Positions 42,829-52,282 of a DNA stretch of 64,000 bases are shown piece by piece. This DNA is from Microplitis mediator (taxonomy: Eukaryota > Arthropoda > Insecta > Hymenoptera > Braconidae), in NCBI RefSeq assembly GCF_029852145.1, contig NC_079974.1, forward strand, positions 4,610,001-4,674,000, read 5' to 3'. The stretch's first letter is position 1. Every line of letters starts with the position of its first letter. The notes beneath the pieces were generated by a model. The model was not told the origin of the DNA. It made no database searches and saw nothing but the letters and a program-made list of their open reading frames with translations. A program made the position numbers and the translations under genes.

Positions 42829-43044
42829 TGTACTAGTTACAAATCAGATGACTGAATGCCCGACTTAACGCATAAATGCAGCGTCAGCAGTAACAAGACG
42901 CGCTAACCGTGAGAACGGTTGTCGAAGTCACACAAACCAAACTTAAGAATAAAATAATGAGAATGATTCTTAAAGACTAAAGAAATAAAACGCTATACAT
43001 TTTTTTTTAATTCGTTCACAATTTATTCTGTCAAATTCGAAACA

Positions 43045-43514
43045 TTAGCGCCTTTTGAAAAGCCAGGCGATACTAGAGTCTTTCAGAGTAGAATTTAACA
43101 GACGCAAATCATTTCTGCATCCTCGAATGCGACGGATATATCTCAAGACTTCCATTAAATAGCTGTTACCAATTAGAACATCGTCCGTAAAATACCAATG
43201 TAAGTTGATCACGACATACTAAAATGGTCAAAAATTATCATTTTTAAAGAATGCCTCCTTATATAAAGAAAAATATGAGTATATAAAAATACCTCTAGTA
43301 AGGTAAGAGCGCGACCATCCGCTCCTATTGGGGGCAAGGGTGGTGCTATCGAATGGATCCAGTCAACCTCGTATTGATGAGAAACGAACAAAAAGATTGG
43401 ATCCGAATCTAGGTACCAACGAGCTCGCACCTCCATCAAAATTTCATCCAGTAAAACTGGTAAAAGATCCATTTCCGGATCAGCAATCTCGATAGTTTGA
43501 CGAGTAAAACACAT
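43045..43514 (-). CDS. Antisense accessory gene C2, two coding exons, unknown
   Basis: Exon (43,514-43,293): 74 codons from MCFTRQTIEI, ending LLE before GAG|GTATTT. Second exon (43,218-43,045): 57 codons after CATTTTAG, ending WLFKRR. Phase-0 junction, 131 residues. An AATAAA signal lies 18 nt past the stop (43,022-43,027). A further acceptor (AATTTCAG) 12 nt upstream of the ATG, and a strong donor (CCG|GTAAGT) at 44,080, suggest a 5' untranslated exon. Motifs: VRARWYLDSD and a C-terminal YLMEVLRYIRRIRG helix. Family unknown; it shares the RARW motif with gene C1. Confidence 0.62.
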
Positions 43515-44080
43515 TTTCAGTAAATCCTGAAATTACGAGTTTCAATATATAAATAATTTTTTTTTGGAGTTATCAAATTCCTTAATTTTAAATTGAAAAT
43601 GGGTTTTTTATACCGACTTACCCCTCAACTGTAACGAGCGTCCACTAGCTTTAAGAACTACTCGATGTAAGGAAATATGTTTAAAATCATCTTTTCTTAC
43701 CTTATAAAAACAAAAACAAAAACAATAATAACCGTGGCCTTGCGAAATCAGCAAATTAAAAACTGACCGCGAATAAAACCAAGCGATATATGCAAAAGCA
43801 ACGAAAAGAATTCTCAAAGAAAAAAAAAAAATTTCCATAAAATATCACTGAAATACTTATGGGTATACTGAGAATAATCTCTAAAAATCATTCCACATGC
43901 ATGCTATTTATATAAGTGACCTTCATTCTTAATTTTCAGGTTGAATTCTTCAACATTATCATTAAAAAGCCATCAATTATTCAAAATTATTTACGATATA
44001 AAACATAGCATTGATTTATACATGAAATAAGCTGGTTTAGAGAATAGTGCCTTCGGTGACTGTAAGATGGAGACACTTAC

Positions 44081-44290
44081 CGGTAAATCTAAGATCAATT
44101 CAGCGGTCGATACTTAGCATCTCATTGATGTCACACCGTCGCGAGAGTTGCGAACGCGGGCAAAGAAGAGACCGATTAGCGACAGCTGTCGCTCACGGTC
44201 GCGCAAAGTGCTCTCTCCCTCCCACGTCCCGACTAAATCTACCGCGCTCTCTCGCTCCTACACGACAAATAAACATAGACAATAAACTTC
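44081..44290 (-). promoter_or_regulatory. Likely promoter / 5' untranslated exon of gene C2
   Basis: A GC-richer island in AT-rich surroundings, ending on the minus strand in ATTTACCG|GTAAGT. It has GAGCGAGAGAGCGCGG-type GA/CG stretches like insect TATA-less promoters. Transcription start not determined. Confidence 0.4.
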
Positions 44291-44524
44291 GTACTTACCC
44301 TATAATTATTCACATTTTAATCATAAATGACAAGTTACTATTTAGAATGATGGTATTTACTGATCACTTTGTCATTATATAAATTTTTTTTTTATTTATA
44401 AATAATCTTAATAATAAATCGTAACCATTAAGTTCAAATTTTTTTTTTTTAACTATTAAGTTTTCAACTAAAGGATGGTTATTTAGGAAAGTTAATGAAA
44501 AATAAAAGGGAGGGGGGGGAGAAA

Positions 44525-44650
44525 AAAAAAACAAACACACGAAAATTCAGAAAATTAAATTTTAAATTTTATTATAAAGAAAAAAAAACAAACACACAAA
44601 AATTCAAGAAATTAAATTTTAAATTTTATTATAAAAAAAAAAAAAAACAC
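44525..44650. repeat. ~62-bp tandem duplication
   Basis: Two copies of a unit containing AAACAAACACAC...AAATTCA and AAATTAAATTTTAAATTTTA. On the minus strand it supplies AATAAAATTT, a possible polyadenylation signal for gene C1. Confidence 0.65.
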
Positions 44651-44761
44651 AAATTTTAAATGAATGTCATCTTTGGAATTTTTTTGTGTTTTGTTGGGTT
44701 TTTTTTTTTTTTTCCATTCCTCTTCTTCCTCCGCCTCCTCTTGTCCGCCGTCCGTCGAACC

Positions 44762-45133
44762 CTATTGGAGTCTCAGTAGTTCCCGCGTCCAGTCACTGAA
44801 AAAAAAAAAAAAGGGGGGGGGGACATTAATAAAGTTTTTTTTTTTGTGTTGTTGTTTTTGGTTTTTCTCCTAATTCAGATGAATTCTAGCTTACCGTAAT
44901 AAGCTCTCCGCCGTCTCCATGAGGCAGACCGACAGTATCTCGATCTCCTCATGGTTGGGGGCCATGACGACCTCGAACGGCCCCGTGGACTCCAGGTCAC
45001 CTTCGAAAAACCACCGAGCACGAGTTAACTCTGGGGGAAGATGCCCCGCAGCCAACGACCACACGATGTCAATTGCCTCGATGGCGTTGGTCGGATTTAT
45101 AAATCCGACCAAACTCCCAACCAGCACGCCCAT
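44762..45133 (-). CDS. Antisense accessory gene C1, spliced, unknown
   Basis: Exon (45,133-44,895) starts MGVLVGSLVG and ends before TTACG|GTAAGC. The last exon (44,795-44,762) follows a T-rich TTTTCAG and ends LLRLQ-stop; the frames join (phase 2), giving about 90 residues. Core motifs are LTRARWFFEGD and ILSVCLMETAESLL. An upstream exon-like piece (45,300-45,227, MYATDEHIQG..., donor GG|GTAAGT) is followed by a good acceptor at 45,149. Its ATG frame does not continue into the MGVLVG frame, so I treat it as untranslated leader, or else there is a one-base error. No family recognised; possible paralogue of gene C2. Confidence 0.55.
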
Positions 45134-45300
45134 TTGCAGAATTGACTGAAAAAAAAAAATATTAAAATTTTTTTTTATTAAAACAACTGACGGATTAATA
45201 TTATAATAAATGGGGCCAAACTTACCCTGGATCCGCCGCGGTGGATGACGAATTGCATCCAGGACGAGAAGCCCTGGATGTGCTCATCGGTGGCATACAT

Positions 45301-45936
45301 TTCTTATTTCCGTTTTTTTTTTTTTTTTTTTTTATTATTCACTTTCACTTCAACTCACCACTGACAAGTCGAATTGCACACTGAGAATAGCTCTCAGCGG
45401 CAATCGGAATGCGTACCAAGATAAGACGGTAGCCGGAGATCAAATTCGCTCGTGCAGACGCGGCAAAACGAACTCACAATTAAACATCGCTAGATGTCGG
45501 CTCAATGCAGATTTGCAGTTAATCGCGAGACTATTTTCCTCAGCTTATTTCAGTATTTAGACAAACCTTATATTTCTCAAGGTCACCTATATACATACAT
45601 TTACAACTATATGAGGAATGCATCATATAGATACAATTTTATATGTAATCTTTATATTTAGGAATAATTATTATATTTGGTGATGGAAATCGTAGATTTT
45701 AGGGGAAAAACTTTATAAATCTGTACTAATGAACATATATATACGTGCATTACAACGTATACACCATAAATATTGGGAACCTCAAATGTAATCTTCTATA
45801 TTTTAAATACTTTCATATATTTAGCTGTAAGTTTCTTTTTAAATAAATTGTAAGTGTTATCGCGAGCTTCTTAAAAGAGGGGACATATGTTTAGGAAAGC
45901 AAGAGAGTTCTGCAACCCTCTTACTTTCCGGGGGAT
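45301..45936 (+). other. Element C 3' end before LTR, with polypurine primer
   Basis: No gene seen. The left part (45,360-45,500) is less AT-rich and may be the promoter of antisense gene C1. The last bases (CCGGGGGAT, 45,929-45,936) form the polypurine primer abutting the 3' LTR. Confidence 0.55.
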
Positions 45937-47208
45937 TGTTATGTCCAAATAAATTTTTTTTTTATGTTAATAATTATTTAAAATAATTATTCCTGAGCTC
46001 CTCTTTGAAAAGCGCGCGACAACGCAGCGTCAGCTTTTTCACCTTTTTATGCGGCAAAGAATAGTGGGAAGACACCTGCAATAAGTTTAACGAATAAATA
46101 ATAAACTGTCGTCACTTTCCACCAATGACGATAATTAAAAATTCCCCATCTATTGTCAAAGCAAAGTTTATAAAAAGCCTGAGCACCATGGCTCAGGGCC
46201 TTCAGTTCATTTTTAACTTCTTGGTCCGCGTAAACGGCGTCGATAGCCCGTAATCTTATTGCAGAAATCTTCCGACGTGGCAATAAGTAATCGTCGCTGA
46301 TTTAGGTATCCGGCTGATTAATTTCGTGTAGGATATTATTTTATCAGTTACGGTTTTCTAAAATTCACTTTAAATAAATTGTGAATCGATCTAGGCATCC
46401 GGCTGATTAATTTCGTGTAGGAAATTAATTTATTCATTTATGGTCATTATTAATAAATTAAATTGCCAATTGAGTTAGATACTTGACTGATAGTCAACTA
46501 TCGTGTAGAGTATAGTTCTTAATTGCAATTGAAAGATCTCGAAGATCTATCCGGTTCGAGTGAATTGTGACACAAATCACGTGAATTTGTGATCTCACTT
46601 TGTGCCGAGTTTCTGCGCATAAAACCCCTTTTGGGTGTGAAAAAGGACGCATTAATAAATAAAAATCTGTTTAAAATACCCGATAAGATAAATAATCTTA
46701 TAATACAAATTATATAAAAGTTGTGAAAAACTAGAGTGAACAAGTGACGTTCTGTTAAAACGTTGTAAATTAAAATATAATAAAAGATCAAGTTCATCAC
46801 TCAAGCCGTTCGATTTTCATTCGAAAGTAGTACATAAGATATCATCCTATCAACCCAGCCGCACCCATTCTGCCAACCTTACAGGAAGGCCGAGTGAGCT
46901 GTTTAGTTCTGGAGGGATAATAGCTGCCGCACTAGAAGAATTGACATCGAAAGGTAGGTGAAAGAACTATTTTTCTATCATCATAAAATTACTTTTGGCT
47001 TAAACAAGAGCACCAGTCTCTTCGAAGACGTTTGGGTTCTTAATTTTCGAAAAGATCCACTATAAATAATAAATTATAGGAAGATAATTTCTTCCTCGTA
47101 TTCTTTATTGTTGTCCGCACCCTCCAACCCGCTTGTCCAAAAATTACTATCGCTACCAAAGGGAGAAATCCCGGATAAATAATTAAAAATTAAGCGGCGG
47201 ACTTAACA
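45937..47208 (+). repeat. Element C 3' LTR (uninterrupted)
   Basis: 1,272 bp, TGTTATGTCC to GGACTTAACA (one mismatch against the 5' LTR end), followed by TCAG. It shows the Academ empty site ACCTTACAGG near 46,877. It has three hairpin repeats (46,301-46,510) where the 5' LTR has four. Confidence 0.93.
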
Positions 47209-47212
47209 TCAG

Positions 47213-47502
47213 GTTCCCTATGAGAGAATCGTCGGGGCCCGGGTCTCATGCATCGTCATCTGTTTAGACTATCCGCGAGCCACGGCGACTCTCTTATCGC
47301 AAGAGATTTCCGTTACATTGTTGGCGGTGAATAAAAATAATATCGCCAACAAAGTAACGATTTATTAATTTATTAATTAATTATGATTATAAGAAGTGTC
47401 GAACCGTTTATTCGCCCACTGTGGCGAATAAATAATTCGAGACTTTAAAAAAAAAATTTCTAAAAATTTTTATTTAAATTTAATTAGAGCCAGAACGTAA
47501 CA
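47213..47502 (-). repeat. Element B 5' LTR, right piece
   Basis: Continues from 24,060 after removal of element C. It ends GTAACA and is followed by the GAGG duplication (47,503-47,506). Confidence 0.92.
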
Positions 47503-47663
47503 GAGGAAAATTCAAATTTTTTATTGTTTTCTTGAATCAATTTTCCAAAATCGATGATCAATTTACTATTATGACCTTTAGAACGACTCGAAATTTAAAT
47601 ATAAAGCTTATAGAATTTCTTGTTATTTTTATTTGTATTTCATTCAATTGAGATCCATACCTA

Positions 47664-47780
<117 letters not shown>

Positions 47781-47829
47781 TTATTGGAACTATATACATA
47801 ATTAAATATTTATAGGTTTCACATCGATA

Positions 47830-48260
47830 AAGTCTGATCAGATTTAGTCATACATAAACTTATGCACGAGTATACATGAATTTATATTAGCCATGTCTGA
47901 TCAGATCTAATCATGTATAGACTTATATATGATTACATATGGGGTTAGAACAGCTAGGTATGATTATATCTAATTATATATAGACTCATATATGATCAGA
48001 TCTGATTATATATACTTATATAGGGTTATAAATGAAGTTATAACAGCCAAGTATGATCATATCTAATTATATATAGACTCATATATAATCAGATCTGATC
48101 ATATATAGACTTGTATATAATTATATATGGGGTCATAACAGCCAGGTATGATCAGATCTAATTATGTATGGGGTCATATATAATTATATATGATCCCATA
48201 TATAATCATGCATGATTATATATGATAATATATATGAACATACATAATCATATATGATTA
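47830..48260. repeat. Degenerate minisatellite
   Basis: Irregular repeats of a ~30-bp unit around TGATCAGATCTAATTATATA and TAGACTCATATAT. Non-coding. The stretch 47,503-47,666 to its left shows nothing. Confidence 0.75.
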
Positions 48261-48461
48261 GACAAAATTTTTTTTCATCAGGAAGGCGTCATTCATTTTA
48301 GAGTGTATTAGAGTAACTTGGTTTTTTAATTTGTCTAACGTAGAATCTGAACTATTAATTAAAGTTAAAATGTCAGATTTTTTCTTCGTTCTTTTTATTT
48401 AGTCTTCCACTAACAAAATATATCAACTAAACAACTAATTGCAAACAAATTTATTTTACAG

Positions 48462-50190
48462 ATTTCATTGGATTTTGAACAGCTGTACCCGGACAAAAGT
48501 GGACATTTTGCTACTAGGTGGTCACTTTTTTTTGACAGAGTCAAAACCCTGAGAATATTGGAATATTCAAATGATAAAGTTACTCAGCCATGGACAGAAC
48601 TTATTACAGAATTAGGAAACGGTCCAGCGCTTAACGACTGTAAGTTAATATGCTTAATTTTAACATTAGTATTAAATATTATCGTTAGCTAAGTACAGTT
48701 TCTAATTTTAATTTAATAATTGTTGTTGTAATAATAATTAAATTAAGACATGCCAGGACTGGTTGGTGGTTGGGATGTTTGAAAAATACGCATATTTAAA
48801 AATATAACAATATTTTTATTTGTCACAGCACAAAATATCACTGGGTTGCAAATTAAATAGTTTATTTAATTTATAAATACTGTTTGAATGTCTGAGCTCA
48901 TGAATACGTGAATAATTGAATGCAAATTATTGAGTTGAGCTCGAGTAAATAATGAATTAAAAATAATCAAGTTGAGTTTAATTGAACACTGAGTTGAATG
49001 AAAAAATGTCATGATAATAAGTAACATGATGTCAGAGGTTACTGAGCGAAGTGAATTATTGAACACATTAATTACTATTTTTAATAGCACTGAATACATA
49101 AATATTTTTGTTATTGAGTTTTAATAGTGATGATCACTTAATTGAATTGAATTTAATGAGCTCATGATAAATTACACTGAATTTAATTTATTTGTTGAAC
49201 ACGTGGTAGCATGATAGCAGAGGCTACTGAGCGAAACATAACTTTTAAATTAATTAAGAAATTGAGCATAATGATAATTAAATAAATAATAAAACTGAGT
49301 CTTTTAAATTAATTGAGCACTGATAGCAAGTAAATGTTTAATAAAAAATGCACCTTTGTGCATGATGATATAACCTCGTCAGGAACAGGTTGTAGAACAC
49401 TGGATTTCTTGATGTTATTTTATTAATTATTTTATGAGCTCTGGAGCTCGCGATTATAAAAATAATTATATTTTTATATAGAGTAATGAACTCTGAATGT
49501 AATTAATTGATTACTTTTAATTAGTTACTCGAGATGAGCGCAATTTGAATAGATTATACAAAACACGTGGTGACACTTGAAATTGTATAAACGAATAGAT
49601 AATGGCGTCGGTCTTCTTGCCACGAGGCAGGATAAATTCATGCGCATGCGTTGCACAGTGCAAGTCAAGTTCTCATAGATGGACACTAGGCCCCAGTAGG
49701 TGCAGCCTCTATTTGCCGGAAGTTCAACTACATTCAAATTTGAATGTAGTTGTGATTACGCAACAATTGTTAAACATGTATATAAGTTAAAGCTTTTTCT
49801 ATTCATAGTAAAAATTGCAATCGAACTATCAATTTTGGCATTTTTAATTCCACCTAAAGGAAGAGCACAAAAAAAATTAAACATTTCACCAAGGAGTCGT
49901 TGGAATCTATGCTAATTTTTGTAGAAGTATGTGATGAATTTTCTAATTATGATACGATTGAGTAGATAAGTTTCATTAATCAACTATACAGATCAACTGA
50001 AACTAATTTATATCCTTATTTTCAGAATCCTGGTGATACAACGACTCAAATAAAAAACCAGAAACAGCGAGCACGAGAGAAAAAAGATTCTGTACAGCCG
50101 TATGTCATCATACAGGGAAACACGCGTGAACACAATCACGTGTTATTGGTTATTGATGATATAAAATATCAATTTACGTCAGCAACCCGA
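48462..50190 (+). pseudogene. Broken multi-exon gene, unidentified
   Basis: Exon 1-like piece 48,462-48,639: acceptor TTTTACAG, donor ACT|GTAAGT, encoding DFEQLYPDKSGHFATRW and LFFDRVKTL. A second coding-like piece near 49,836-49,970 holds LIPPKGRAQKK in one frame and TKESLESMLIFVEVCDEF in the next, broken at an A-run. A third from 50,026 follows TATTTTCAG and encodes PYVIIQGNTREHNHVLLVIDD. The order (LYPxK...RW exon, LxPP exon, PYVxxQG exon) looks like a family of uncharacterised animal proteins I have seen but cannot name. The pieces do not splice cleanly in frame, so it is probably a remnant. Confidence 0.4.
48640..50025. other. AT-rich intron-like stretch with repeats and a palindrome
   Basis: Apart from the weak exon near 49,836, no gene. 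It has two related segments sharing GAGG(T/C)TACTGAGCGAA (about 49,038 and 49,220) and a perfect 28-bp palindrome at 49,725-49,752. Confidence 0.5.
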
Positions 50191-50269
50191 GTAAAAACAG
50201 AATTCCACCGCAACACCACCGCGACACCGCTGCACGACAGCCGTGACAATTCCGATTATTTTATAAATG

Positions 50270-50440
50270 CCGTATCATCGCCGCACCACCGCCGTGACAA
50301 CTAAAGAATTTATCTATTCGCTGCACTACCGCCGCACCACCACCGTGACGACTAAAGATTTATTCATTCGCTGCACTACCGCCGCACCACCGCCGTGACA
50401 AGTAAAGAATTTATCTATTGGCCGCACTACCGCCGCACCA
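50270..50440. repeat. ~62-bp minisatellite, GC-rich
   Basis: About three copies of a unit containing CGCTGCACTACCGCCGCACC and ACCGCCGTGACAACTAAAG. It lies just upstream of the LINE insertion. Confidence 0.8.
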
Positions 50441-50672
50441 TAGCTGTGATATTTTGTTGTAAATTATTTTTTATTACTGATTTAAAAGTGATATATTCTT
50501 TTCAATCTCATATGGCACAAGTAAACTTAGTCGTCACTGTCGGTAGCGTAGCCTAGTTAGTCTCGGTAGAGCAGGAGACGAGTGCAGACGCTCTTTCATA
50601 ACGCAAATATTATATTACAAGTCATCAATTTTGTATGCAGTCATAAGTTATTAACTAATCATTGGAAGTGTC

Positions 50673-52233
50673 GTGTTATCACCGACTTCATCCCCTTTAT
50701 TTTGCAAAGTGTACAAAAAACCTTATAAAGGAAAAACACAAAAAAACTGGGTGGCCACGTCTCGACCCAGATTCAAGATGATGGCTCACCAGCTCAAAAG
50801 TCCCAACATCGAAAACAAATCGAACAAAATAAGTAAAATTCCAAAGCCAAACGCAACAGTAAGTGATTCCCAGCAATGGAATAAAATATATAAAAACTCA
50901 TTAGAGAAAGATGAAATTGAACAATTGGGATTAAAAAACACCCAATCAAAATTCAAACCCAATATTGTAACCAGCAGCCACGCGAGCAAAACCCCAGGGG
51001 TTTCCGCGGACGGCGATAACGACTGGCAGATACCTTAAAAAAACCTTTAAAAATCGTAATAAACCAAACAAAGAGAACAATCTGTCCTCAAATTCAATCA
51101 ATTCTAGTGACGACGATTTCAGTAGCATTCACCAAGAGGACATGGAGACAGGTAATTCAGCGACGCCTATGATCGACATCAATAACCAACAAAGTAATGC
51201 ATCATCACAACCTAAGGATAACCCAGACCAGAACTCAAAAGGTAAACCACAGCCATTTTTTACCACTAGTACAAATATGAAAAGTTTAATAGAAATCCTC
51301 ATAGAGGGCGGTTTGTTAAACGGATAATTTTTCATTAAACAATTTGACACTGAAGACCATAACATTACTCCAAACTCGATTGAGGCCTACGACAAGATAA
51401 AAAAAATTCTAGAAGCTAACAACATTCCCTACTACACCTATACTCCAAGACACAGGAAACCAATAACGGTTTACCTTGAAGGACTAAGAGGAGATATACC
51501 TACAGCAGAATCAGTAAAAGCGGAACTGGATTCCAAAAACTTTGAAAAACTTGAAATTGAAAAAGTATACAAAAATTTTTTCAGCAAATCAAACCCCAGC
51601 TGGTACAACTTCATCGTTCTATTGAAACCAGGCAGCAAAATGAACGAACTAATGAAAATTAAAGGCCTTCAACATCAACCCGTCCATTGGGCAATTAAAA
51701 TAGGATCATTAATAACACAATGCAAAAATTGCCCAAGATTCGACCACTCGACCTATAACTGCTGGCTCCCTTACAGGTATGTAAAATGTAGTGGTAACCG
51801 CGAGTATGGAAAGTGCCCACTTACTGATAAAGGCAATACAGGAAAATTAAAATGTGCCAATTGTGACTCAATCGATCACCCAGCGAATTATAAGAGATGT
51901 CCCTTCTACAAATTTGTAGCAAATGCTAAAAAAAATGCAGCTGCTCATGAAAGAAACATCTATTTGGCTAAAACAGATAGAATCTCCAGAAAAATAAACC
52001 CGCTTATCTCATACGCGTCGGCCACATCTAGTCATCAAGAACATTCTATTCATCTACAAGCCAATCATCAACATCAATACAACCAACACCAAAACAATAC
52101 CAACAACAACACATCATCTTTATCCAACACCTCCCCTTGGATCAATGATTTCAAAACTGAAATAGCATCGATGAATAAAAACATGCTAACGGCCGTCAAC
52201 ATACAAATTGCTCAAATAACTAATCAAGTTTAA
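50673..52233 (+). pseudogene. LINE ORF1 (gag-like, zinc fingers)
   Basis: Reads in more than one frame. The N-terminal part (50,673-51,038) is basic and disordered. The middle part ends at an in-frame TAA (51,325). The C-terminal part holds a domain like the pre-zinc-finger region of Jockey ORF1 (YTPRHRKPITVYLEGLRGD) and Cys/His fingers QCKNCPRFDHSTYNC and CANCDSIDHPANYKRC with a degenerate one between them. A Gln/Asn/His-rich tail follows. It binds element RNA. Frameshift and stop make it non-functional. Confidence 0.82.
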
Positions 52234-52282
52234 GCAAACTCGAGAAGAATCGAGCAAATTTTTAATATCCTTCAAATTCAAC

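Larger units (their letters stand above)
24061..47208 (+). mobile_element. Retroelement C (Ty3/gypsy, gag-pol-env plus antisense genes)
   Basis: Plus-strand element inserted in the 5' LTR of element B, with TCAG duplicated at 24,057-24,060 and 47,209-47,212. Its 5' LTR (24,061-25,086 plus 31,528-31,854) is split by an Academ transposon; its 3' LTR is 45,937-47,208. Internal order: leader, Gag, Pol with two proteases, Env, then ~4.5 kb with three small genes on the opposite strand, then a G-rich polypurine primer (45,930-45,936). Without the Academ insert the element is about 16.7 kb, very long for a gypsy element. All ORFs are intact. Confidence 0.93.
11894..47502 (-). mobile_element. Retroelement B (Ty3/gypsy, gag-pol-env), host of nested insert
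   Basis: Complete minus-strand endogenous-retrovirus-like element. LTRs end in TGTTAC...GTAACA and lie at 11,894-13,214 and 23,021-24,060 plus 47,213-47,502. The second is split by element C. A GAGG target duplication sits at 11,890-11,893 and 47,503-47,506. Gag (20,314-22,053), Pol (15,968-20,281) and Env (13,924-15,960) are all intact, with Pol in the -1 frame relative to Gag. By eye the two LTRs differ at only about 15-20 positions in 1.3 kb, so insertion is fairly recent. Each LTR also carries a 185-codon ORF in the element's orientation. Confidence 0.93.

Noticed and set aside
45227..45300. MYATDEHIQGFSSW exon as the coding start of antisense gene C1
   Set aside because: Donor and acceptor are good, but the frame does not join the MGVLVG exon (one base off) and soon hits a stop. 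Kept only as a possible untranslated exon.
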